Origin: Mycolicibacterium arenosum
GTDB taxonomy: Bacteria > Actinomycetota > Actinomycetes > Mycobacteriales > Mycobacteriaceae
DNA length: 64,000 nt
Assembly (NCBI RefSeq): GCF_024320865.1
Contig: NZ_JANDBD010000013.1
Location: 166,029-230,028, forward strand
Reading direction: 5' to 3'
A program made the translations under genes and the position numbers. A model generated the notes under the pieces. That model was not told the DNA's origin and ran no database searches. It saw nothing but the letters and a program-made list of their open reading frames with translations. Shown one piece after another: positions 24,771-32,408 of this stretch; positions within the stretch are counted from its first letter, which is position 1, and each line of letters opens with the position of its first letter.

Positions 24771-25808
24771 TCACCCCGTCAGCACGACCTTGGTGCAGTC
24801 CGCTGTGCGGGCCGCCACCAGTTCGTACGCCTCGGGGGCCTGATCGAGCGGCATGCGGTGGGTGAAAACTCCTGTGGTGTCCAGCTTTCCGGCTGCGATC
24901 AGCGGCACCACCTCCCGCCACGACGACTGCACCGCGGCCATGGACATGCGCAGCGTGATGGATCGGTAGACGCCGATCAGAATCGGCAGCGGGTAGGGGT
25001 TGAGATCGTGGACGCCGACCACCGACACGGTGCCGCCTGTGCGGACGGCGCCGAACGCGGAGTCCAGGGACCGGTCGGTGGCCACCGCGTCGATCACCAC
25101 GTCGGCGCCGCGTCCGCCGGTGGCCTCGAGCACGGCGGCGACCGGGTCCGCGCCGTCGTCGCCCACCGCGATTCCACCGAAGGCGGCGCCCCTCGCGCGC
25201 CGGCCCGCGACCGGGTCGTACACGAACACCCGTGCGGCGCCGAGCGCGAGCGCTGACCGCACGGCGCACAGCCCGACGGCTCCGAGTCCGAGGACCAGCA
25301 CCGACTGGCCCGGGCTGACCTCGCCCCGACGCGCGGCCGTCCATCCCGTGACCAGGTTGTCGGTCAGGAGCAGCGCGGCCTCGTCGTCGATCGAGTCGGG
25401 CAGCTTCATGAGCGTGCTCTGGGCGACGGGCACGGCGAGCAACTCGGCTTGCGCCCCACCGAGTCCCGCCCCGAACCCGAAGATGGTCGACCCGTGGTCA
25501 CAGGTGGCCGGATCGCCCGCCCGGCAGCCCGGACAGTTCCCGCACGCGGCGATGCACGACACCATGACGCGGTCGCCGACGGTGATTCCGGTGACGGCGG
25601 GGCCGACCTCGACGACGGTGCCCACCGCCTCGTGACCGATGGAGAGCCCGTCCACCGACGGCATGTCACCGTCGTAGAAGTGCAGGTCCGACCCGCAGAT
25701 CGCAGCGGCGTCGACCTTGATCACCGCGCCGTCCGGCCCCGGCAGTTGCGGATCGGGCACCGTCTCCACCGCGACCTTGCCGTCGCTGTTCATGATCACC
25801 GCACGCAT
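24771..25808 (-). CDS. Zinc-dependent alcohol dehydrogenase (MDR family)
   Basis: A 345-residue medium-chain dehydrogenase. The catalytic zinc ligands are in AAICGSDLH (Cys) and GHEAVGTVVEVG (His-Glu). The structural zinc is held by the four-Cys set CIAACGNCPGCRAGDPATC. The Rossmann motif is VLGLGAVGL. This pattern is close to threonine/sorbitol/formaldehyde-type dehydrogenases; the true substrate is unknown. It stands 25 bp upstream of the ligase gene on the same strand. Confidence 0.88.
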   Translation of the reverse strand: MRAVIMNSDGKVAVETVPDPQLPGPDGAVIKVDAAAICGSDLHFYDGDMPSVDGLSIGHEAVGTVVEVGPAVTGITVGDRVMVSCIAACGNCPGCRAGDPATCDHGSTIFGFGAGLGGAQAELLAVPVAQSTLMKLPDSIDDEAALLLTDNLVTGWTAARRGEVSPGQSVLVLGLGAVGLCAVRSALALGAARVFVYDPVAGRRARGAAFGGIAVGDDGADPVAAVLEATGGRGADVVIDAVATDRSLDSAFGAVRTGGTVSVVGVHDLNPYPLPILIGVYRSITLRMSMAAVQSSWREVVPLIAAGKLDTTGVFTHRMPLDQAPEAYELVAARTADCTKVVLTG

Positions 25809-25882
25809 GAGGTCTCCCGTGGACTCGTCGTCGAATCGGACCGGGTCGGTCGGTCACCGCGTCAGCCTACGAGAGCCCGGCG

Positions 25883-26971
25883 CTACTCGGTTGTCGTCGT
25901 GCGGAATTCCGTGACAACGGCCTCGCCGAGACTCCGAGTCGTTCCCGTGCCACCGATGTCGGGAGTACGGGCGTCGTCGGCGCGGCTGAGCACCGCCTCG
26001 ACGGCCGCCATGACGGCGGCGGCCGCATCGGTCTCACCCAGGTGGTCGAGCATCAGCGCGCCACTCCAGATCTGACCGATCGGGTTCGCGATGCCTTGGC
26101 CGGCGATATCGGGCGCCGAGCCGTGCACCGGTTCGAACAGGCTCGGAAATCGCCTCTCGGGGTTGATGTTTCCGCTGGGAGCAATGCCGATGGTGCCGGT
26201 GCACGCCGGCCCGAGGTCGGACAGGATGTCGCCGAAGAGATTGCTCGCGACGACGACGTCGAAGCGGTCGGGGTGCAGAACGAAGTTCGCCGCGAGGATG
26301 TCGATGTGGTACTTGTCGACGACGACGTCGGGATACCTCGACGACATCGCCTCGACGCGTTCGTCCCAGTACGGCATGGTGATCGAGATGCCGTTGCTCT
26401 TCGTCGCCGACGTGAGGTGTTGCGCCGGCCTGCTCCGTGCGAGCTCGTAGGCGTACTCGAGAATGCGATCCACGCCCACCCGCGTCATCACGGTCTCCTG
26501 AATCACCGTCTCGCGATCGGTGCCCTCGAACATCCGGCCGCCGATGCTCGAGTACTCGCCCTCGGTGTTCTCGCGCACGACGTAGAAGTCGATGTCTCCG
26601 GGAACGCGGCCGGCCAACGGGCTCGCGATGCCGGGCAGGAGCTTGACCGGCCGCAGGTTGACGTACTGGTCGAAATGCCGGCGGAACTGCAGCAGGCTGC
26701 CCCATAGCGAGATGTGATCGGGGACCACCTCGGGCCAGCCGACGGCACCGAAGTAGATGGCGTCGAACGTGCGCAGGTCGTCGAACCACGTGTCCGGCAG
26801 CATGGCACCGGTCTCGGTGAAGTACTCGGCGCTGGCGTAGTCGAACTCGTCGTAGCGCAACTCGAAATCGTAGGCGTCGGCGGCCGCCTGGAGAACCCGT
26901 AGGCCCTCGGGGACGACCTCCTTTCCGATCCCGTCGCCGGGGATGACCGCGATGCGGTAGCTGGTTGTCAC
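25883..26971 (-). CDS. ttuC: Tartrate/D-malate-type dehydrogenase
   Basis: A 362-residue member of the isocitrate/isopropylmalate dehydrogenase superfamily, the TtuC/DmlA branch. Seen: IAVIPGDGIGKEV at the N-terminus; the substrate Arg/Tyr region VVRENTEGEYSSIGG; Lys in KYHIDILAA; the metal Asp region NLFGDILSDLGP; the cofactor loop EPVHGSAPDIAGQGIANP. It oxidises tartrate or D-malate with NAD. Its start overlaps the stop of the upstream hydrolase gene (ATGA). Confidence 0.88.
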   Translation of the reverse strand: MTTSYRIAVIPGDGIGKEVVPEGLRVLQAAADAYDFELRYDEFDYASAEYFTETGAMLPDTWFDDLRTFDAIYFGAVGWPEVVPDHISLWGSLLQFRRHFDQYVNLRPVKLLPGIASPLAGRVPGDIDFYVVRENTEGEYSSIGGRMFEGTDRETVIQETVMTRVGVDRILEYAYELARSRPAQHLTSATKSNGISITMPYWDERVEAMSSRYPDVVVDKYHIDILAANFVLHPDRFDVVVASNLFGDILSDLGPACTGTIGIAPSGNINPERRFPSLFEPVHGSAPDIAGQGIANPIGQIWSGALMLDHLGETDAAAAVMAAVEAVLSRADDARTPDIGGTGTTRSLGEAVVTEFRTTTTE

Positions 26972-27645
26972 GGTGGACCTTTCGTCGTGGTGAGGAGTCG
27001 GTCGACGAGCTCCCTCGGGTGCGACAGCATCGCCATGTGACCGCCGGGCGTCAGGTCGGGTTCGACGCCGAGGCGCTCGGCCACCACCTCGCGCATGAAC
27101 GCCTCGGGGAAGAAGCGGTCATCGCGGAACAGCACGAAGCGAGTAGGCAGGTCGGGCAGCGCATCGGCGGGCCACGGCGCCTGCATCGGTGTGTCCGACT
27201 GGTCGCGCTCCACGACGTCGGCGACCAATGCCGGGTCGACGCCGTTGTAGAACAGGGCGTCCATGTCGTCGGCGTCGTAACCCCCCGCGGCGGCGGCGGT
27301 GCGCTGGGCCGCAGCGCATCCCGTCGCGGCCCACCAGTCGTCGGGCCGCTCGCCGGGGCGGGGAATCATGCCCGAGACGTAGATCAGCGCCGCGGCGTCG
27401 ACGCGACCACAGGCGAGCGGTCCGGTGAATCCGCCGAGAGAGTGCGCGACGACGACGGGGCGCGTGCCGTCGGCCGGATGCTGTGCGGCGACCGCGTCGG
27501 CGTAGCCGAGGAGATCGGCCGAATCGTCCTCGCAGGGCAGGTCGATCGCGATACCGCGGTGGCCGCGCTCGGCCAGTTCCGCGACGACGTAGCGCCAGTA
27601 CGACGGATCGGAGCCGCCACCGGGGATCAGCAGGAAGGTCGTCAT
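26968..27645 (-). CDS. Alpha/beta-hydrolase
   Basis: A 225-residue hydrolase. The oxyanion region LLIPGGGSDPSYWR, the nucleophile elbow AHSLGG (Ser) and a late His in TPGGHMAML give the catalytic triad; the acid is probably in FRDDRFFPE. It lies between the decarboxylase and the tartrate dehydrogenase with 4-bp overlaps on both sides, so the three proteins are made together. Substrate unknown; an esterase or lactonase upstream of the dehydrogenase is conceivable. Confidence 0.85.
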   Translation of the reverse strand: MTTFLLIPGGGSDPSYWRYVVAELAERGHRGIAIDLPCEDDSADLLGYADAVAAQHPADGTRPVVVAHSLGGFTGPLACGRVDAAALIYVSGMIPRPGERPDDWWAATGCAAAQRTAAAAGGYDADDMDALFYNGVDPALVADVVERDQSDTPMQAPWPADALPDLPTRFVLFRDDRFFPEAFMREVVAERLGVEPDLTPGGHMAMLSHPRELVDRLLTTTKGPP

Positions 27646-29099
27646 CTCGTGTCCTTTCGTGAACTGACTACGCGCAGCGTGCTCAGCGACGGGTCGGCGG
27701 CGTACGCGATGCGGATTCCATCCGACTGTGCCCTGTGCAACGCGTCGAGGACCGCGGCGGTGATCTCCTCGCCAGGGGCGAGCACCGGGATGCCCGGCGG
27801 GTAGGGCGCGACCAGCTCGGCGCTGACCTGGCCGACCGAATCCTGCAGGGCCACTGCGTCACTCGGTGCGAAGAAGGCCGCCCGCGGTGGCATCACGGTC
27901 ACGGGCGTCACGTCGTACGCCGCACCGGCGACGACTGGACGGGCCGGGCCTCGGTGGCGGGCGATCGACGCGATGAGCGCATCGACGAGGCGGGTCAGGG
28001 ACGCGGCGGTGTCCGCCAGCGACACCTGCGCGACGATGGTGTCCCGCTCGGCGGCTTCCACCGGCAGGCCGGCCCCGAGCATATCCCGCTCGACGGCGAT
28101 CCCGTCCGACCCGGTGCCCGGCAGCACCAGCGTCAGCTTGAGCGGGTCGACGCCCGGCCCGTCGAGCACGATGAGACCGGCGACGTCGGCGAGCCGCTCG
28201 CGGGCTGTTCGCACCACCGAGAGCGCTTCTCCCAGAAGCGCTTCCCCGTCACGCGCGAGCAGCGCCCTGGCCGCGTCGATGCTCGCCAGGATCGCGCCCG
28301 CGGGACTCGTCGTGTGAGTCGCCTCGACTCCCGCGTCGAGCCGGGCGGGGTTGATGCGCTCACCCCGCGCCAACACGAGTGCCGCCTGACTCCACGCGGG
28401 CAGCGTCTTGTGGGCGCTGATGACCATGGCGTCCGCACCGAGTTGCAGGGGATGGCGCGGCAGGTCGGGGTGGAAGCCGAAATGCGCCGACCAGGCCGCG
28501 TCCACGATGAGCGGGACCCCGTGGGCGTGGGCTATCGCGGCCTGCTCTGCGACATCACCGACGGTTCCGACATAGGACGGATCGCCGACGAGTACGGCCG
28601 TCACGTTCGGGTACGCACGCAGCGCGTCGGCGATGGCCTCGGGAGCGACGCCCAACGGGAGTCCGGTCGACGCGTCGACGTCGGGGCGAACCCAGCGCGG
28701 CGTCAGGCCGGCCAGCACGAGACCGAGCAGCATCGATCGGTGCAGGGTGCGGCTCACGACCACGGAGCCACCGTCGCCGTGCTCGATGGCGAGGGCGAGC
28801 GCTTGGTTGGCGTGGGTGGAGCCGCCGACGGAGAACCGGCAGACGTCGGCACCCCACAGCCGGGCCGCCCGCGCCTCGGCGTCGAGTAGAACTCCGCTGC
28901 TGAGCTTCATGGTGTCGAGGCCGGCATACAGCGGCACGTCACCGGCGATGACGTCGCCGACCAGGTCGTGACGCTGCTTGTGCCCCGGAATGGTGAACGG
29001 AGTGGGTGGCTCCTCCTGGAAGCGCAGCCAGGCGTCGAGCAGCGGCGCGTCCGACCTCAGGGCACGCGGATCAGTGGCCACAGTCGATGAGTTTCGCAC
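27642..29099 (-). CDS. Orn/Lys/Arg-type PLP decarboxylase (fold type I)
   Basis: A 485-residue PLP enzyme of the major Orn/Lys/Arg decarboxylase domain family. Seen: TPFTIPGHKQRHD at the N-terminus, the cofactor region CRFSVGGSTHANQAL, Asp in LIVDAAWSAHFGFHP, and the Schiff-base Lys in VISAHKTLPAWSQ. The C-terminal region PYPPGIPVLAPGEEI is typical. GTG at 29099 or 29081 are both possible starts; longer frames run into the divergent ligase promoter. It probably decarboxylates a basic amino acid to an amine. It heads the operon with the hydrolase and ttuC. Confidence 0.85.
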   Translation of the reverse strand: MRNSSTVATDPRALRSDAPLLDAWLRFQEEPPTPFTIPGHKQRHDLVGDVIAGDVPLYAGLDTMKLSSGVLLDAEARAARLWGADVCRFSVGGSTHANQALALAIEHGDGGSVVVSRTLHRSMLLGLVLAGLTPRWVRPDVDASTGLPLGVAPEAIADALRAYPNVTAVLVGDPSYVGTVGDVAEQAAIAHAHGVPLIVDAAWSAHFGFHPDLPRHPLQLGADAMVISAHKTLPAWSQAALVLARGERINPARLDAGVEATHTTSPAGAILASIDAARALLARDGEALLGEALSVVRTARERLADVAGLIVLDGPGVDPLKLTLVLPGTGSDGIAVERDMLGAGLPVEAAERDTIVAQVSLADTAASLTRLVDALIASIARHRGPARPVVAGAAYDVTPVTVMPPRAAFFAPSDAVALQDSVGQVSAELVAPYPPGIPVLAPGEEITAAVLDALHRAQSDGIRIAYAADPSLSTLRVVSSRKDTR

Positions 29100-29145
29100 G
29101 ATCGGGTAGTCGTACCGACGTCTCACCGTTGACCGATGAACCAGG

Positions 29146-29307
29146 ATGGACACCGTGGACCTGCCCGTCATGCCGCCCGTCGACCCGATGCTCGCCAAGG
29201 CCGCTGCGAAGGTCCCCGACGACGCCGGCCTGTGGTCCTACGAGCCGAAGTGGGACGGGTTCCTTCACTGGACTCTGTCAACCAGGGTGGCGCTTAGAAA
29301 TACGTGA
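29146..29307 (+). pseudogene. 5' fragment of an ATP-dependent DNA ligase gene, cut by the integrated element
   Basis: From ATG 29146 the frame reads MDTVDLPVMPPVDPMLAK and reaches SYEPKWDGF (catalytic Lys35). Immediately after Phe39 (base 29262) similarity to ligases stops and 14 unrelated codons follow to a TGA at 29305-29307. The next ligase residues (RALVFRDGDEV) appear 15.8 kb away at 45069. The fragment keeps the nucleotidylated lysine but none of the remaining domain. Confidence 0.93.
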
Positions 29308-29678
29308 GACCGCGGGTTGTGACTACAAACTGAGGCCAAGGCGAGCGTTTCCGCGCTGCCAGCCGTTGAGTGCGTCGCCGGTCGCACGCATTATGTGGTG
29401 GCGGGCCGGTCAATCTGAGGCGAGAACGCCGCGAGCATGTCCGTCCACCGCTCGGTCAGACCGTCCGAAGGTGTTGGTGTGCAGCGCCGCCCAGAAGGTA
29501 TTGCGGCAGCACAGGTGGCGCTTCGGGCCTCAGGAAGGAGTGGGCCGACTGGTGTCGATCAGGGTCGGTGACCCGCGGAACCTGCGCACCGATGTCCGAT
29601 GGCCGCGCTCGGGCCGTGCGTGCCCTCTCAGCATTCTCGCAGGATTAGTCCGGTTCAGATCGGGTTACCCCGCAACTC
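29308..29678. other. Left-end region of the element without a recognisable gene
   Basis: About 370 bp with no open frame that resembles a protein family on either strand. Short frames here have irregular composition. It probably holds the left terminus of the element and perhaps worn remnants of earlier cargo. Confidence 0.5.
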
Positions 29679-30203
29679 ATGAGCGATCCAGCGAGACACC
29701 GACGAGCGGCAACACTTGGTGCCGCGCTAGTGGTCGTGCTGGCGGCGGGTTGCGGAAACGATGTCGACTACAACTCGTCGAACCGGGGGTCGGGTACCGA
29801 CACCGAGCCGACTTCGGTCGAGAATGCGTTCATCGTCCCCACTTTCGTGCCGGGTTCGTGCGCGATTCAGGTCGGAGACACCGCGGACCTGCGTTTCACC
29901 GTGTCCAACGTCAGACCTGCGGAATCAGAGCGACTGCTCGGGATCACGACAGACGCCGCCGACCTTGTTCGGATCTCGCCGATTGCGACGTTGCAGATTC
30001 CGCCCAAGTCAACCATCGCGGCGGGCCAGCCCGTGGAAAACCTTGACGACCCTGCCGCACCGGACGAGCCGTTCACCGTGATCCTGGAAGGCATGAGGGA
30101 CAACGTCACGCCCGGGAAGTCGGTTGACGTCACGTTCCGATTCGAGAAGTCCGGGGAGCTGGAGTTTCTGGTTCCCATCGAGGCGTGTCCCACCCAGAAG
30201 TAG
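29679..30203 (+). CDS. LpqE-like lipoprotein
   Basis: A 174-residue lipoprotein: positively charged start, hydrophobic core AALVVVLAAG and lipobox AAGC (Cys25). The mature part has the layout of mycobacterial LpqE: an opening DIxNAFIVP-like strand, VGDTADLRFTVSN, RLLGITTDAAD, a mid-chain IPPKSTIAAGQ, and the closing strands VDVTFRFEKSGELEFLVPIE. It resembles copper-chaperone-like immunoglobulin folds but lacks the Met/His metal ligands. Role unknown. First intact gene at the left end of the element. Confidence 0.7.
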   Translation: MSDPARHRRAATLGAALVVVLAAGCGNDVDYNSSNRGSGTDTEPTSVENAFIVPTFVPGSCAIQVGDTADLRFTVSNVRPAESERLLGITTDAADLVRISPIATLQIPPKSTIAAGQPVENLDDPAAPDEPFTVILEGMRDNVTPGKSVDVTFRFEKSGELEFLVPIEACPTQK

Positions 30204-30337
30204 CTGCACTGTTCGACAAGAGTCGCCAATCCTATCCATTGCTGCACTGATCATTTGGCAGCGCCCGTACCCGTGAGTACCCGTGAGCCCTGTTCCGGTA
30301 TGAGGCTGGACGGTCTGGTCGGCTATGAGTCAGAAAG

Positions 30338-30860
30338 CTACCGAAGACTACGTCTGCGGCCGGTTCGGATGATCAGGCTGCGCGGCCATTGCGACGTGGG
30401 CCGCGCCGGGGTTCCGCCGCCGATGTGGCGCTGGAGAGGCAGCCCGAACCAGGTGAGCGACATGACGATCAACACGATGATGGTGACTGGAATCGAGCCG
30501 GCTGGGCCGAAGATCAGGTCTGTGAGGAGAAATACCACTGAACCCCTGCCTGCGGTCGCAGAACCATCGCGGTTGTCATCTGCCGCCCAGCCGTTGATCA
30601 ACCGGCCTTGTCGTGGGGTTTGCCGCTCAGCCATGATAGGCGGGCTCGCCGAGCAGAAAGATCACCGCCAGCGTGGTGGAGAGAAACGCAAGAAGTAGAC
30701 GCTCTGCGGTGTCCGGTTCAAACCCGGAAACCCGGACGCGACGGGCATGGTGGATAAGAAGGCCATCAGCACCGTTACTCCGGGGATAATCATACAAAGC
30801 TCGCCAATTATCTCGTCAGTTCGCGGTCCTGGGTGACTCGTCGCTTCCCTCGCTATCCAT
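30338..30860 (-). pseudogene. Decayed DUF6328-type membrane protein gene
   Basis: Pieces of one four-helix membrane protein are found in successive frames on the minus strand. They begin at ATG 30858-30860 (MDSEGSDESPRTAN), then DEIIGELCMIIPGVTVLMAF, then LLAFLSTTLAVIFLLGEP and AYHG, then KPHDKAG and RQMTTAMVL, and finally SVVFLLTDLIFGP and VLIVMSLTWFGLPL. The order matches DUF6328 proteins, but at least three frame changes and an internal stop are needed. The 98-residue open frame at 30338-30634 is therefore a remnant, not a gene of its own. Confidence 0.7.
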
Positions 30861-30885
30861 GCATCGTTCCTACCGTGACGTGCGC

Positions 30886-31395
30886 CTATGAAGGTTGTTG
30901 GGCGGTGGCTGCGGATGCGACATAGCGGGCCGCCTCGGCGGCATGCTCGGGGGCGACGTAGACGTCGTAGCGGTGGGCTTCGAGGGTCTGCACGCTGAAG
31001 AAGTCGCGTCGACCCCGCGTGGTCCAGTGCGCGGCGTACCCGAACACCGCGCCCCAGATGGCACCGACTATGACGGTGATGAGCACCACCCATAGCCACA
31101 GCGGGCCCACGGCGAACAGGGTGAACAGCAGACCGATCAGTGCGCCGAACCACGCGCCGCTGGCCGCACCGGCAAGGGCGGCCTTGCTCTTCGTCATCCG
31201 CCCGGTGACGCGCTCGACGGTGCGGACACCATCACCCACGATGCGGACATGCTCCACAGGGAATCCGCCGTCGGACATCCGGTCCACCAGGTGCTGAGCC
31301 GCCAAGTAGTTGTCGAACGACGCGACGTGGTGCTGTGGCACCGATGACGGCGAAGTATGTTGCTGATCCGGCGCACCGAAGGTGGGATTCATCAT
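30886..31395 (-). CDS. General-stress-protein 17M-like membrane protein
   Basis: A 169-residue protein. Residues ~22-65 form a GS17M/YflT-like domain (VASFDNYLAAQHLVDRMSDG, VEHVRIVGDGVRTVERVTG). Two glycine/alanine-rich transmembrane helices follow (ALAGAASGAWFGALIGLLF and WVVLITVIVGAIWGAVFGY), and a short domain VQTLEAHRYDVYV closes it. ATG 31395 has GAGGAGC upstream. By family it belongs to stress-induced envelope proteins of unknown biochemistry. The element carries a second homologue (37093-37614) and a fragment of a third (39963-40075). Confidence 0.8.
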   Translation of the reverse strand: MMNPTFGAPDQQHTSPSSVPQHHVASFDNYLAAQHLVDRMSDGGFPVEHVRIVGDGVRTVERVTGRMTKSKAALAGAASGAWFGALIGLLFTLFAVGPLWLWVVLITVIVGAIWGAVFGYAAHWTTRGRRDFFSVQTLEAHRYDVYVAPEHAAEAARYVASAATAQQPS

Positions 31396-31496
31396 CTGTT
31401 CTAGCTCCTCGAAAGGTTCGGGTATCGTGACGATTCAGTGTCAAGTACCCCGCCTCGATAGCTGTACCGTCTCGCACCAGATCCGATGCGGCATCG

Positions 31497-31844
31497 TTAT
31501 GGCGACCGCGTTCGGCGATTAGAAAACGCGCCCAGCACGAGGCCCCCGACGACGGCGAGGGCTCCGACGGCAGCCAGGGTGATCGTCCAGATACGGCGAT
31601 CCTCGAGGTCCATTCGACACAGCCGGGTGAAATTCGTGTCGACCACGACCCCGCCGGGAACAGGCAAGTTGGCGGCGCTTTCGTCGTCGTTGGCACGGGC
31701 GGCAGACAGGTCAGGAGCTAAGGCGCTCCCGCACCCGACAGATGGCTCCCGTTCGGGAGAAACCGACACCGGGGCAAGCAGGCCTACGACGCCGATGAGT
31801 AACGCCACCACCCCCGCAAACAACGCGATCCGTCGCACATTCAC
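31497..31844 (-). CDS. Small two-helix membrane protein
   Basis: A 115-residue protein starting at GTG 31844 (a TTG at 31877 would add 11 residues). One N-terminal helix (IALFAGVVALLIGVVGLLAP) and one C-terminal helix (IWTITLAAVGALAVVGGLVLGAF) flank a ~60-residue outside loop with two cysteines (VGCGS and RLCRMD) that could form a disulphide. The pattern is common among mycobacterial envelope proteins. No family name can be given. Confidence 0.6.
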   Translation of the reverse strand: MNVRRIALFAGVVALLIGVVGLLAPVSVSPEREPSVGCGSALAPDLSAARANDDESAANLPVPGGVVVDTNFTRLCRMDLEDRRIWTITLAAVGALAVVGGLVLGAFSNRRTRSP

Positions 31845-31897
31845 ACTGGCGGCGTACCCCGGGCTGCGTGGTTTCAACCCCGACTGGCCGACGACCG

Positions 31898-32322
31898 TCA
31901 GCAGTTGGTCTCGATGGTGAAAGCGTGAGGCGTCTCTTCGGTGGGCTGATCTTCGGTCGAGCCCACAGCGGTACCGGAGATGACGAAGGTTCCGTCGTCG
32001 AAACGGGCCTGCGCGTCACCGATAATGTCGCGACCGAAAGTTCCGGAGAAGCCGCCCAGATCACGGAAGTAGACCAACCCGGCGCTGGCGGTGGCATCGG
32101 CAGTGTTAACCATCGCGGTGAAACCGGGTGAGCGCGGCAGGGTTTCGATGGTCCACCGCCACTGGACCTGATCGCAGTGCATGGGCACAGTCTGTGTGCC
32201 GACACCCTCAATCGTCACCTGCGCGGTGTGCGTGCCCAGTAAACTTGGCGGGCCGCGCACCCCACCATGGCGGCGGACAGGGTACCTGCGCTAAGCGCCG
32301 CCGCGACGGCGGTCTTACCCAT
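31898..32322 (-). pseudogene. LpqH (19-kDa antigen)-family lipoprotein with an apparent frameshift
   Basis: The downstream frame (31898 to ~32260) encodes the LpqH fold: TAQVTIEGVGTQTVPMHCDQ, an internal strand FRDLGGFSGTF, then FVISGTAVGS and the closing HAFTIETNC with the second Cys. The upstream frame from ATG 32320-32322 (MGKTAVAAALSAGTLSAAM) encodes a lipoprotein signal with lipobox MVGC. The two join only with a one-base change around 32,240-32,262, near a CCC run. The span of 425 bp is not a multiple of three. Either a recent indel or a sequence error separates signal peptide and mature part. Confidence 0.6.
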
Positions 32323-32408
32323 GATGGGCCGATACCCATCGCCGGCGCGGTGCAAACGCTGCCTTCGGCGGCCCGACATGCTCCGGACTCACCTGGCAGC
32401 ATGGGGTA

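Noticed and set aside
30338..30634. 98-residue membrane-like frame as an independent gene
   Set aside because: Its C-terminal half matches the end of DUF6328 proteins and the other pieces lie upstream in other frames, so it is part of a pseudogene.
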